From Pseudomonadota bacterium (lineage in GTDB: Bacteria > Pseudomonadota > Alphaproteobacteria > Rhizobiales > Methylopilaceae): 64,000 nucleotides of DNA. Within the stretch, counting starts at the first letter, position 1. The number at the start of each line of letters is the position of its first letter. The stretch spans positions 1-64,000 of the forward strand of contig JAEWFF010000069.1 of the NCBI GenBank assembly GCA_023388965.1. The letters run 5' to 3'. Positions 29,467-37,729 of the stretch are shown in pieces. A program made the translations under genes and the position numbers. The notes beneath the pieces were generated by a model. The model did no database searches, was not told where the DNA came from, and was given only the letters and a program-made list of their open reading frames with translations.

Positions 29467-30618
29467 ATGATCTCCCGCGTCGAGCGGACGCCGATTTCCG
29501 AATGGTGGTGGACGGTGGACCGTCCGCTGCTGTTCGCCGTCATCGCGCTGATGCTGGGCGGCGTCGTGCTTTCGCTCGCCGCCAGCCCGCAGGTCGCCGA
29601 ACGGCTCGACCTCGAACTCTTTCACTTCGTCAACCGGCAGGTGATGTTCCTCATCCCCGCCGCGGCGGTGATGTTCGGCGTCTCCATGCTCAATCCGCGC
29701 GGCGTGCGGCGCGTCGCGCTCGTCGCCTTCCTGATCTTCTGGCCGGCCATGATCGCGGCTCTGTTCATCGGACCGGAGATCAAGGGCGCGCATCGCTGGC
29801 TGCAGATCGGCCCGTTCGGCGTCCAGCCGTCGGAATTCGTGAAGCCCGCTTTCATCGTGCTCGCCGCCTGGCTGTTTGCCGAAGGCGCGCGGCGCGACGA
29901 TGTGCCGGGCCACGCAATGGCGATCCTTCTGTTCGGGCTGGTCGTCGTCGTGCTCGTCGTGCAGCCCGATTTCGGCCAGACCATGCTGATCGGCATTGTC
30001 TGGGGCGCGCTGTTTTTCCTCGCCGGCCTGCGCTGGCTGTACATGGCCGGTCTCGGCGGCATCGGCATACTCGGCATCTTCGTGGCCTATGAGGTCGTGC
30101 CGCATGTGCGCGAGCGCATCGCCAAATTTCTCGATCCGGGCGGCAGCGAGAACTTCCAGTCCGAGCGCGCGTTCGAGAGCTTCGTCACCGGCGGCTGGCT
30201 CGGCAAGGGGCCGGGCGAGGGCACAATCAAGCGCATCCTGCCCGATGCCCATACGGACTTCATCTTCGCCGTCACCGGCGAGGAATTCGGCATCCTCTTC
30301 TGCCTGATCCTTCTGGCGCTGTTCGCCTTCGTCGTGCTGCGCGGGCTGAGCCATGCGATGAACGAGGAAGAGCCGTTCGCGCGGCTGGCCGTCGCCGGCA
30401 TTACCATGCTGTTCGGCCTGCAATCGGCGATCAATATGGCGGTGAATGTGCAGCTCATGCCGGCCAAGGGCATGACCTTGCCCTTCGTGTCCTATGGCGG
30501 CTCCTCGCTGATCTCGCTCGCGCTCGGAATGGGCTTTCTGCTCGCCCTCACGCGGCGGCGGCCGCGAGCCAAACTCGAAGCGGGCGCCAATCCGCTTCCG
30601 GCCGGGCAGCCCGGGTAA
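29467..30618 (+). CDS. ftsW: Lipid II polymerase FtsW (SEDS family)
   Basis: 383 aa with about ten transmembrane segments. SEDS signatures include GAHRWLQIGPFGVQPSEFVKPAFI, QPDFGQTMLI and the near-C-terminal GMTLPFVSYGGSSLISLALGMGFLL. FtsW polymerises septal glycan strands with FtsI. It ends with a 1-bp overlap with murG. Confidence 0.97.
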   Translation: MISRVERTPISEWWWTVDRPLLFAVIALMLGGVVLSLAASPQVAERLDLELFHFVNRQVMFLIPAAAVMFGVSMLNPRGVRRVALVAFLIFWPAMIAALFIGPEIKGAHRWLQIGPFGVQPSEFVKPAFIVLAAWLFAEGARRDDVPGHAMAILLFGLVVVVLVVQPDFGQTMLIGIVWGALFFLAGLRWLYMAGLGGIGILGIFVAYEVVPHVRERIAKFLDPGGSENFQSERAFESFVTGGWLGKGPGEGTIKRILPDAHTDFIFAVTGEEFGILFCLILLALFAFVVLRGLSHAMNEEEPFARLAVAGITMLFGLQSAINMAVNVQLMPAKGMTLPFVSYGGSSLISLALGMGFLLALTRRRPRAKLEAGANPLPAGQPG

Positions 30619-31721
30619 TGGTTCAATCGCGTCCCGTCCTCCTCGCCGCCGGCGGCACCGGAGGACATCTTTTCCCCGCAGAAGCCCTTGCGTCCGAACT
30701 CGCCCGGCGCGGCGTGCCGGTCGAACTCGTCACCGATCCGCGGGCGAAGGAATACACCTCCTCGTTTCCCGCACGCGCCATTCACTCGGTCGATTCCGCG
30801 ACCTTCGGCAGCAAGAATCCGATGGCGATCTTCCGGTCGGCGTGGAAGCTCGGCTCCGGTTTCGGCGCGTCGCTACGCCTCATCCGCGCGATGAAGCCGC
30901 GCGCCGTGGTCGGCTTCGGCGGATATCCGAGCCTGCCGCCTTTGTTTGCTGCACAGATTTTCGGTGTGCCGACCATCATTCACGAACAGAATTCGGTGAT
31001 GGGCCGCGCCAACCGTTTCCTTGCCGCGCGCGCGACGCGCATCGCGACCGGCTTTCCGGATCTCGTCAAGGCGAAGCCCGATATCGTCCGCAAGGCGGCC
31101 CATGTCGGCAATCCGGTGCGTGAATCGGTGCTGGCGGCGGCCAGCCCCTATGTGCCGCCCGAGGGGCGCGACCCGATCCATCTTCTCGTCTTCGGGGGCA
31201 GCCAGGGCGCGCGGGTGATGTCGGTCACGGTTCCGCCCGCCATCGCCGCGCTCGACCGGGGGCTGCTGACCAGGATGAAGGTCGTGCAGCAGGCGCGGTC
31301 CGAGGACATCGATTATGTGACCTCGCTTTATCTGAAAGCGGGCGTTCAGGCCGAGATCACGCCCTTTTTCCGCGACCTGCCCGTCCGCATGGCCGACGCC
31401 CATCTCGTCATCGCCCGCGCCGGGGCCTCGACGGTGGCGGAACTCGGGGTGATCGGCCGGCCCTCGATCCTCGTACCTTTGCCGCATTCGCTGGATAACG
31501 ACCAGCTCGAGAACGCCAGGGCGCTGGCGGCGGCCGGGGGGGCGACCATGGCCGAGCAATCGGGCTTCACGCCGGCCTTTCTGACCCGCCTGTTGACGGA
31601 CCTGCTCGACAAGCCCCAAACACTCGCCCGTCAGGCCGAGGCCGCTTCGGCCTATGCCCGCCCCGACGCCGCCGCGCGCCTGGCCGATCTCGTCCTGGAA
31701 GCCGGCGCCGTCGCCTACTGA
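30618..31721 (+). CDS. murG: UDP-GlcNAc:lipid I GlcNAc transferase
   Basis: 367 aa GT-B (GT28) enzyme. G-loop 1 is AAGGTGGHLFPAEALA near residues 10-25; GFGGYPSLPPLFAA and HEQNSVMGRANRFLA follow; the donor site is in ARAGASTVAELGVIGRPSILVPLPHSLDNDQ. It converts lipid I to lipid II at the inner membrane face. Start overlaps the ftsW stop by one base. Confidence 0.97.
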   Translation: MVQSRPVLLAAGGTGGHLFPAEALASELARRGVPVELVTDPRAKEYTSSFPARAIHSVDSATFGSKNPMAIFRSAWKLGSGFGASLRLIRAMKPRAVVGFGGYPSLPPLFAAQIFGVPTIIHEQNSVMGRANRFLAARATRIATGFPDLVKAKPDIVRKAAHVGNPVRESVLAAASPYVPPEGRDPIHLLVFGGSQGARVMSVTVPPAIAALDRGLLTRMKVVQQARSEDIDYVTSLYLKAGVQAEITPFFRDLPVRMADAHLVIARAGASTVAELGVIGRPSILVPLPHSLDNDQLENARALAAAGGATMAEQSGFTPAFLTRLLTDLLDKPQTLARQAEAASAYARPDAAARLADLVLEAGAVAY

Positions 31722-31737
31722 AGTTTTTCGAGGTTTC

Positions 31738-33153
31738 ATGAAACTCCCGAGCGAGATCGGCGCCATCCATTTCATCGGCATCGGCGGCATCGGCATGTCC
31801 GGCATTGCCGAGGTTCTGGTGAACCAGGGCTATAAGGTGCAGGGCTCCGATGCGGCGGAGAACGCCAATGTCCGCCGCCTGCGCGAAAAGGGCGTGAAGA
31901 TCGCGCTCGGCCATGCGGCTGAAAATCTCGGCGATGCGTCGGTGGTCGTCGTGTCGTCCGCCATCCGGCGCGACAATCCGGAACTGGCGGCGGCGCGCAT
32001 GAAGCGGCTGCCGGTCGTGCGCCGCGCCGAAATGCTGGCCGAACTGATGCGGATGAAAACCTGCGTCGCCATCGGCGGCACGCATGGCAAGACGACGACG
32101 ACCTCGCTCGTCGCGACCTTGCTCGATGCCGGCGGGTTCGACCCGACCGTCATCAATGGCGGCATCATCAACGCCTACGGCACCAATGCCCGCATGGGCG
32201 GTTCCGACTGGATGGTGGTCGAGGCCGACGAATCGGACGGCACGTTCCTGAAACTGCCGGCGGACATCGCGGTCGTCACCAATATCGACCCCGAACATCT
32301 CGACCATTTCCATACCTACGACGCCATCAAGGCGGCGTTCCGCTCCTTCGTCGAGAATGTGCCGTTCTACGGTTTCGCGGTCATGTGCCTCGATCATCCC
32401 GTCGTGCAGGATCTCGTCGGCCAGATCGAGGATCGCCGCGTCGTGACCTATGGCGAGAATCCGCAGGCCGATGTGCGCCTGCTCGACATCGACCTGAAGG
32501 GCGGGCGCTGCCGTTTCCGCGTCGTCATCCGCGATCGCGAGAACGGCGGCAAGGACATCGAGATCGCCGGCCTCGAACTGCCGATGCCCGGCCACCACAA
32601 TGCGCTCAACGCCACGGCGGCGATCGCGGTCGCCTGCAATCTCGGCATTTCGCCGGACATGATCCGCGAGGGCCTGTCGCGTTTCGGCGGCGTGAAGCGG
32701 CGCTTCACGAAAACGGGCGAATGGAAGGGCGTGGCGATCTACGACGATTACGGCCACCACCCGGTGGAGATCGCCGCCGTGCTGAAGGCCGCGCGCGCTT
32801 CGACCGATGGCCGCGTCATCGCCGTCGTGCAGCCGCATCGCTATACGCGCCTGCAGGCTCTGTTCGACGGTTTTGCGACCTGCTTCAACGACGCGGACGC
32901 GGTCATCGTCGCCGATGTCTATCCGGCCGGCGAACAGCCGATCCCGGGCGTCGACAGGGACCATCTCGCCGCCGCGCTGAAGGCGCGCGGCCACCGCAAC
33001 GTCATTCCGCTGGCCGCGCCCGAACAGCTTGCGAACCACATCGCAGGCTTCGCGAAAGCGGACGATTACGTCATCTGCCTTGGCGCCGGCTCGATCACCC
33101 AATGGGCCTACGCGCTGCCGGGCGAGCTTGAGGCGGTGGGGGGCGGGAAGTGA
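31738..33153 (+). CDS. murC: UDP-MurNAc:L-alanine ligase
   Basis: 471 aa Mur ligase. IHFIGIGGIGMSGIAEVL is the family N-terminus, and the ATP loop AIGGTHGKTTTTSLVATLL lies near residues 108-126. VEADESDGTFL and DDYGHHPVEIAAVL are further MurC blocks. It adds the first L-Ala to UDP-MurNAc. The ATG at 31738 fits the family start, although the frame stays open back into murG. Confidence 0.97.
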   Translation: MKLPSEIGAIHFIGIGGIGMSGIAEVLVNQGYKVQGSDAAENANVRRLREKGVKIALGHAAENLGDASVVVVSSAIRRDNPELAAARMKRLPVVRRAEMLAELMRMKTCVAIGGTHGKTTTTSLVATLLDAGGFDPTVINGGIINAYGTNARMGGSDWMVVEADESDGTFLKLPADIAVVTNIDPEHLDHFHTYDAIKAAFRSFVENVPFYGFAVMCLDHPVVQDLVGQIEDRRVVTYGENPQADVRLLDIDLKGGRCRFRVVIRDRENGGKDIEIAGLELPMPGHHNALNATAAIAVACNLGISPDMIREGLSRFGGVKRRFTKTGEWKGVAIYDDYGHHPVEIAAVLKAARASTDGRVIAVVQPHRYTRLQALFDGFATCFNDADAVIVADVYPAGEQPIPGVDRDHLAAALKARGHRNVIPLAAPEQLANHIAGFAKADDYVICLGAGSITQWAYALPGELEAVGGGK

Positions 33154-33166
33154 GGGCGCTTCTCGT

Positions 33167-33282
33167 GTGTCCTGGAAAATGCGCAGCGTTTGTCCGGGAC
33201 CCATACTCCGCAGCATCCGTATTGAGCCGAGGCGTCACGGCGTATGGGTCCCGGGCTCCGCTTCGCGTCCCCGGGACATACG
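33167..33282. repeat. Family-B palindromic repeat, copy B2 (murC-murB gap)
   Basis: TGTCCTGG...TTGTCCGGGACCCATACTCCGC faces ...CGTATGGGTCCCGGGCTCCGC...CCCCGGGACATACG. The inner arms CCGGGACCCATAC and GTATGGGTCCCGG are perfect inverse complements. It ends about 11 bp before the murB start codon, leaving no ordinary ribosome-binding site between repeat and gene. Confidence 0.85.
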
Positions 33283-33292
33283 GTGTGTGTCC

Positions 33293-34264
33293 ATGACCTT
33301 CCCCGAACTCGCCCTCGGCGACTGGACCTCAAAAGTCCGCGGCCGGCTCACGCCGAACCAGCTTCTGTCCGACATCACCTGGTTTCGCGTCGGCGGGCCG
33401 GCGCAGCTTCTGTTCCAGCCGGCGGACGAGGACGATCTCTCCTTCTTCCTCAGCAATTTGCCGAACGATATTCGCGTAACGACGATCGGCCTCGGCTCCA
33501 ATCTCCTGGTCCGCGATGGGGGACTCGACGGCGTCGTCATCCGTCTGTCGGCGAAAGGCTTCGGCGGCGTCGAGGTGCTCGACGGCAATCGCATTCGTGT
33601 CGGCACGGCGCTGCCGGATGCGCGCGTTGCGGCGGCGGCGGCGGATGCCGGTATTGACGGCCTGACTTTCTACAGCGGCATTCCGGGCGGCGTGGGTGGC
33701 GCGCTTTACATGAATGCCGGCTGCTACGGCACGGAAACGAAAGACAGAATGGTCGAACTGCGCGCCGTGTTGCGCTCCGGCGAGATCGTCACGCTGACCA
33801 ATGCCGAGATGGCCTATCTCTACCGCAAATCGAACGGGCCACGCGGCGCGGTGTTCGTTTCCGCAGTCTATCAGGGCGTGCCCGGCGAGCCGGAGACGAT
33901 CCGCCGGGCCATGCGCGAGATCACGGAGCGGCGCGAGGCGAGCCAGCCGATCAAGTCCCGGACCGGCGGTTCGACCTTCAAGAATCCCGACGGGCAGTCG
34001 AGCTGGAAGCTGATCGACGCCGCGGGCTGCCGCGGGCTGAAGATCGGCGGTGCGCAGGTGTCGGAACTGCACGCCAATTTCCTCATCAACACGGGCGATG
34101 CCACCGCCCACGATCTCGAAACTTTGGGCGAGACGGTGCGCAACCGCGTACGGGCGACGTCCGGAGTCGAACTTCGCTGGGAAATCAGGCGTATGGGCCA
34201 TTTCGTTGAAGGACGCGACGTGCGCGAATTCCTCGACGGAGAGGTGTTTACGGGCGCGGTGTAA
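33293..34264 (+). CDS. murB: UDP-N-acetylenolpyruvoylglucosamine reductase
   Basis: 323 aa FAD enzyme. SDITWFRVGGPAQLLFQPA and TIGLGSNLLVRDGGL form the FAD-binding site; GIPGGVGGALYMNAGCYG follows. The catalytic Ser is in RTGGSTFKNPDG, with a further Glu expected near SELHANFLINTGDATAHD. It reduces enolpyruvyl-UDP-GlcNAc to UDP-MurNAc with NADPH. I chose ATG 33293 because it begins the conserved region; the open frame upstream covers a B repeat. Confidence 0.96.
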   Translation: MTFPELALGDWTSKVRGRLTPNQLLSDITWFRVGGPAQLLFQPADEDDLSFFLSNLPNDIRVTTIGLGSNLLVRDGGLDGVVIRLSAKGFGGVEVLDGNRIRVGTALPDARVAAAAADAGIDGLTFYSGIPGGVGGALYMNAGCYGTETKDRMVELRAVLRSGEIVTLTNAEMAYLYRKSNGPRGAVFVSAVYQGVPGEPETIRRAMREITERREASQPIKSRTGGSTFKNPDGQSSWKLIDAAGCRGLKIGGAQVSELHANFLINTGDATAHDLETLGETVRNRVRATSGVELRWEIRRMGHFVEGRDVREFLDGEVFTGAV

Positions 34265-34269
34265 ACGCA

Positions 34270-34473
34270 CCTCTCCCGCCGAACTCGGCTGTTGCCGAGT
34301 TCGGATTTCAAATCACCAAGTCGGGAACACCCGACTTGGTGCGGGAGAGGTCGGCACGCGCGAAGCGCGGCCGGGTGAGGGGAAACATTAAGGTCGGTGG
34401 GCGGGAACTTCCCCCTCACCTCGCTCGAAAGCCTCCCGGCTTTCGAGTCGTCCTCTCCCGCAAGCGGGAGAGG
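34270..34473. repeat. Family-A repeat, copy A5, with a C element nested in its left hairpin loop
   Basis: The outer arms CCTCTCCCG (34270-34278) and CGGGAGAGG (34342-34350) enclose element C. Its hairpins have arms CCGAACTCGGC/GCCGAGTTCGG (34279-34304) and CACCAAGTCGGG/CCCGACTTGGTG (34314-34341), joined by ATTTCAAAT. Side hairpin GCGCGAAGCGC, GGTGAGGGG, spacer, CCCCTCACC, side hairpin CTCGAAAGCC/GGCTTTCGAG and terminal hairpin CCTCTCCCGC/GCGGGAGAGG complete it. The nested C element is in the opposite orientation to that in A2. Confidence 0.87.
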
Positions 34474-34488
34474 GAAAAAGGAGCAAGA

Positions 34489-35409
34489 ATGCCAAAACAC
34501 GTCGCGGTTCTGATGGGCGGTCTGTCGGCGGAGCGCGAGGTCTCGCTGAATTCGGGCACGGCCTGCGCCGATGGCCTCGAACGCGCCGGCTACAGGGTCA
34601 CGCGGGTCGATGTCGGCCGCGACGTGGCCGAAGTTCTGGCTCGTCTCAAGCCCGATGTCGCGTTCAACGCACTGCATGGCCGCTATGGCGAGGACGGCAC
34701 GATCCAGGGCGTGCTCGAAATCCTCGGCATTCCCTATACCCATTCCGGCGTTCTGGCCTCGTCGCTGGCCATGAACAAGGACGCGGCGCGCAAGGTTCTG
34801 GAGACGGCCGGCGTGCCCGTTGCCGAGGGGCTGGTGGTTAACAGGCAGGATGCAGCCAAAGCGCACCCGTTAACTCCTCCTTATGTATTAAAGCCGGTCT
34901 CGGAAGGCTCCTCGGTCGGCATTTTCATCGTCCGGGAAGACCAGGAATACCCGCCGCAGGAGCTGACGCGCGAGGATTGGCCGCACGGCGATTTATTGTT
35001 GGCGGAGAAATACATAGCGGGCAGGGAGCTGACCTGTGCGGTGGTCGATGGCAAGCCCACCGGCATCATCGATATCGTGCCCGCTGCGGGCTGGTACGAC
35101 TATCACGCAAAATATGCAAAAGGCGGCTCAAAACACATTCTTCCGGCGGTTCTTTCACCGTCCGTTTACCAGTTTGTTCAATCATCCACGCTTAAGGCGC
35201 ATCAGGCGCTCGGCTGCCGCGGGGTCAGCCGTGCAGACTTCAGATACGACGACGAGCCGGGGGGAACCGGCGCGCTCGTTTGTCTTGAAGTCAACACGCA
35301 GCCCGGAATGACGCAGACGAGCCTTGTGCCCGAATTGGCGGCGCATGCCGGTTTTGCGTTCGATGAGCTCGTGCAATGGATGGTGGAAGACGCAAGCTTG
35401 AATCGCTAG
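34489..35409 (+). CDS. ddl: D-alanine--D-alanine ligase
   Basis: 306 aa, the usual DdlB length. It has the N-terminal VAVLMGGLSAEREVSLNSG, an ATP-grasp core (PYVLKPVSEGSSVGIFIV) and the metal/product site CLEVNTQPGMTQTSLVPELA. It makes D-Ala-D-Ala for MurF. AAGGAG at 34478-34483 sets the ATG at 34489, immediately after a family-A repeat. From about 34840 onward codon use shifts, with TTA Leu codons and other codons rare in the neighbours. ftsQ begins inside its last 34 bp. Confidence 0.96.
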   Translation: MPKHVAVLMGGLSAEREVSLNSGTACADGLERAGYRVTRVDVGRDVAEVLARLKPDVAFNALHGRYGEDGTIQGVLEILGIPYTHSGVLASSLAMNKDAARKVLETAGVPVAEGLVVNRQDAAKAHPLTPPYVLKPVSEGSSVGIFIVREDQEYPPQELTREDWPHGDLLLAEKYIAGRELTCAVVDGKPTGIIDIVPAAGWYDYHAKYAKGGSKHILPAVLSPSVYQFVQSSTLKAHQALGCRGVSRADFRYDDEPGGTGALVCLEVNTQPGMTQTSLVPELAAHAGFAFDELVQWMVEDASLNR

Positions 35410-36410
35410 ACGGCCCCTTGAAGGCCGTCGGCGGAGCCGGCGGCATTGGTGCCGGCGGCGGGCGCGTATTCTATTCCAGCCGTCCGCTTTCCGCGCCCAT
35501 CGCGACGCCCGTTCCGCGTGCTGAACCTGTTGCGTATCGCGAGCCGCGCGCCCGTCGCGCGCCCGCGCGTCCAGCCGTCAAACCCCGCAAGGCGGCCAAA
35601 TCCCGTAATTTCGTCAGGCAGCTCACGCGTCCGGGTATCGGATGGGCTGGCGTTATCGCCCTGTTTGTAACGACGGGCATCTACGGTGCCACGATCGGCG
35701 AGCGCTGGCAGGAGTTCGGCGCGACGCTGGCCGCTGGGCCGGATGCGTTTGCCCGCGGCTCCGGCTTTTCCATCGCGAACCTTCAGGTCGAAGGTCGCAA
35801 GATCCTGACCGATGCCGAGATCATGTCCGCGATCAATCACGATTCCGGGCAATCGCTCGTCATGCTGGATGCGGCGGCGGCGCGCGTACGTCTGCTGGAA
35901 AATCCGCTCGTTCTCGAAGCCAAGGTCCGCAAGATCTACCCCGACACGATTGCGGTCTCGGTTGTCGAGCGCGAGCCTTACGCATTGTGGCAGCGTGGCG
36001 AGAAGCTGTCCGTCATCGCATCCGACGGCACGGTGATCGACGGCGTGGAAGAGGGCCGATTCGCAAACCTGCCGATGCTGGTCGGGCAGGGCGCGGATGT
36101 CGCGGCGAAGGACATTCTCGCCGCGCTCGAACCCTATCCGGAACTTCGTAACGACATCTATGCCATGGTTCGCGTCGGCGACCGCCGCTGGAATCTGCGC
36201 CTGACGAACGGCATGGACGTCAAGCTGCCGCAGGAAGGCTATCGCGATGCGCTCGCGCTGTTCGTACGGCTCGATCAGCTTCACCAGATCAAGGATCGCA
36301 ATATTACGGAAATCGACTTCCGTCGCCCCGGAATGACCACAGTCCGCCTGTCGGATGAATCGGTCGCGGAAATCGCCGCGCGCCAGAAGAACAGGGCGGC
36401 CGGCACATGA
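35376..36410 (+). CDS. ftsQ: Cell division protein FtsQ
   Basis: 344 aa. A basic cytosolic N-terminus of about 85 residues (rich in Arg, Pro and Ala) precedes one membrane segment (IGWAGVIALFVTTGIYGATIG, about 88-108). A POTRA domain (FSIANLQVEGRKILTDAEIMSAI...) and the FtsQ beta domain (LPMLVGQGADVAAKDIL...) follow. It scaffolds FtsB/FtsL in the divisome. It overlaps ddl at its start and ftsA by 4 bp at its end. Confidence 0.95.
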   Translation: MDGGRRKLESLDGPLKAVGGAGGIGAGGGRVFYSSRPLSAPIATPVPRAEPVAYREPRARRAPARPAVKPRKAAKSRNFVRQLTRPGIGWAGVIALFVTTGIYGATIGERWQEFGATLAAGPDAFARGSGFSIANLQVEGRKILTDAEIMSAINHDSGQSLVMLDAAAARVRLLENPLVLEAKVRKIYPDTIAVSVVEREPYALWQRGEKLSVIASDGTVIDGVEEGRFANLPMLVGQGADVAAKDILAALEPYPELRNDIYAMVRVGDRRWNLRLTNGMDVKLPQEGYRDALALFVRLDQLHQIKDRNITEIDFRRPGMTTVRLSDESVAEIAARQKNRAAGT

Positions 36411-37729
36411 GACGTTTTCCTTACGCAGTTACGCCCCGCCTGAAGCCGATGCCGCCCAAACGCGCCATCGACTTTTCGATTCTCGATGTCGGTACAAGCA
36501 AGATCGTCTGCCTGATCGGCCGCCTCAAGCCCATCGAGACGGGGCCGCTCCTGCCGGGGCGCACCCATCGCGTTCAGGTGCTCGGCATCGGCCATCAGCG
36601 CGCGCGCGGCATCAAGGCCGGCGCGGTCGTGGACATGGAGGCTGCCGAGCAGGCGATCCGCCACGCGGTCGATGCCGCCGAGCGCATGGCCGATTGCCGC
36701 GTGGAAGGGCTCATCGTGTCCGTTTCCGCGGGCCGGCTTTCGAGCGAGCATTACCGCGCCAATGTTCCGGTGGCCGGCCGCCCGGTCAGCGACAGCGACA
36801 TCCAGCGCGTGCTGCGCGCGAGTTCCGAACATTCGGTGCGCGCCGACCGCAGCGTGCTGCATTCCATGCCGATGAGCTTCGCGCTTGATGCGGCGCCCGG
36901 CATTCTCGATCCGCGCGGCATGGTCGGCGAAGAGCTGGGCCTCGACATGCATGTCGTCGCCGCCGATTCCGCGCCGGTGCGCAATCTCGTCCTGTGCATC
37001 GAGCGCTGCCATCTGTCGGTCAAGACGGTCGTGGCCGCGCCCTACGCGGCGGGCCTTGCCGCTCTGGCCGACGACGAGGCTGAAATCGGCGTCACGCTCG
37101 TTGATATGGGCGCCGGCACGACCACGCTCGCCGTGTTCTCGGCCGGGCGTTTCGTGCATACCGATTCGATCATTCTCGGTGGCCATCACGTCACGCTCGA
37201 TCTGGCGCGTGGCCTGTCGATCCGCGTCGAGGATGCCGAGCGCCTCAAGACGCTGCACGGCTCGGTCTTCACCGGCATGACCGACGAGCACGATATGATC
37301 GGCATCACGCCGGTCGGCGAGGAATCCATCCTTTCGCGCCAGCAGGTGCCGCGCTCGCAGCTCGTGCGCATCGTGCGTCCGCGCGTCGAGGAAACGCTCG
37401 AGCTTGTGCGCGACAGGCTTCAGGCCTCCGGTTACGACCGCGAGGCGGGCAGCCGCATCGTATTGACGGGCGGCGCCTCGCAGCTCAACGGCCTGTCCGA
37501 GCTCGCGTCCAGGATTCTGGGCCGCCATGTCCGCATCGGCCGTCCGCTCGGCATTTCCGGGCTTCAGGACAATACGAAGGGCCCGGCCTTCGCCGTTGCC
37601 GCCGGCCTTCTCGTCTACCCGCAGCGCGCAAGCGACGAACATTTCGAAACGGCGCGCGGTCCTCTGCGCGCCACCGGAACCAATGGCTACTTCTCCCGTA
37701 TGGGCCAGTGGCTGAAGGAGAGCTTCTGA
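36407..37729 (+). CDS. ftsA: Cell division protein FtsA
   Basis: 440 aa actin-like ATPase. FSILDVGTSKIVCLIGRL is the phosphate-1 loop, GVTLVDMGAGTTTLAVF phosphate-2 and IVLTGGASQLNGL the adenosine motif. The 1C/SHS2 domain is present between residues about 95 and 180. The last residues (RMGQWLKESF) form the amphipathic membrane-targeting helix that tethers FtsZ filaments. Its stop overlaps the ftsZ start by one base. Confidence 0.97.
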   Translation: MRRFPYAVTPRLKPMPPKRAIDFSILDVGTSKIVCLIGRLKPIETGPLLPGRTHRVQVLGIGHQRARGIKAGAVVDMEAAEQAIRHAVDAAERMADCRVEGLIVSVSAGRLSSEHYRANVPVAGRPVSDSDIQRVLRASSEHSVRADRSVLHSMPMSFALDAAPGILDPRGMVGEELGLDMHVVAADSAPVRNLVLCIERCHLSVKTVVAAPYAAGLAALADDEAEIGVTLVDMGAGTTTLAVFSAGRFVHTDSIILGGHHVTLDLARGLSIRVEDAERLKTLHGSVFTGMTDEHDMIGITPVGEESILSRQQVPRSQLVRIVRPRVEETLELVRDRLQASGYDREAGSRIVLTGGASQLNGLSELASRILGRHVRIGRPLGISGLQDNTKGPAFAVAAGLLVYPQRASDEHFETARGPLRATGTNGYFSRMGQWLKESF

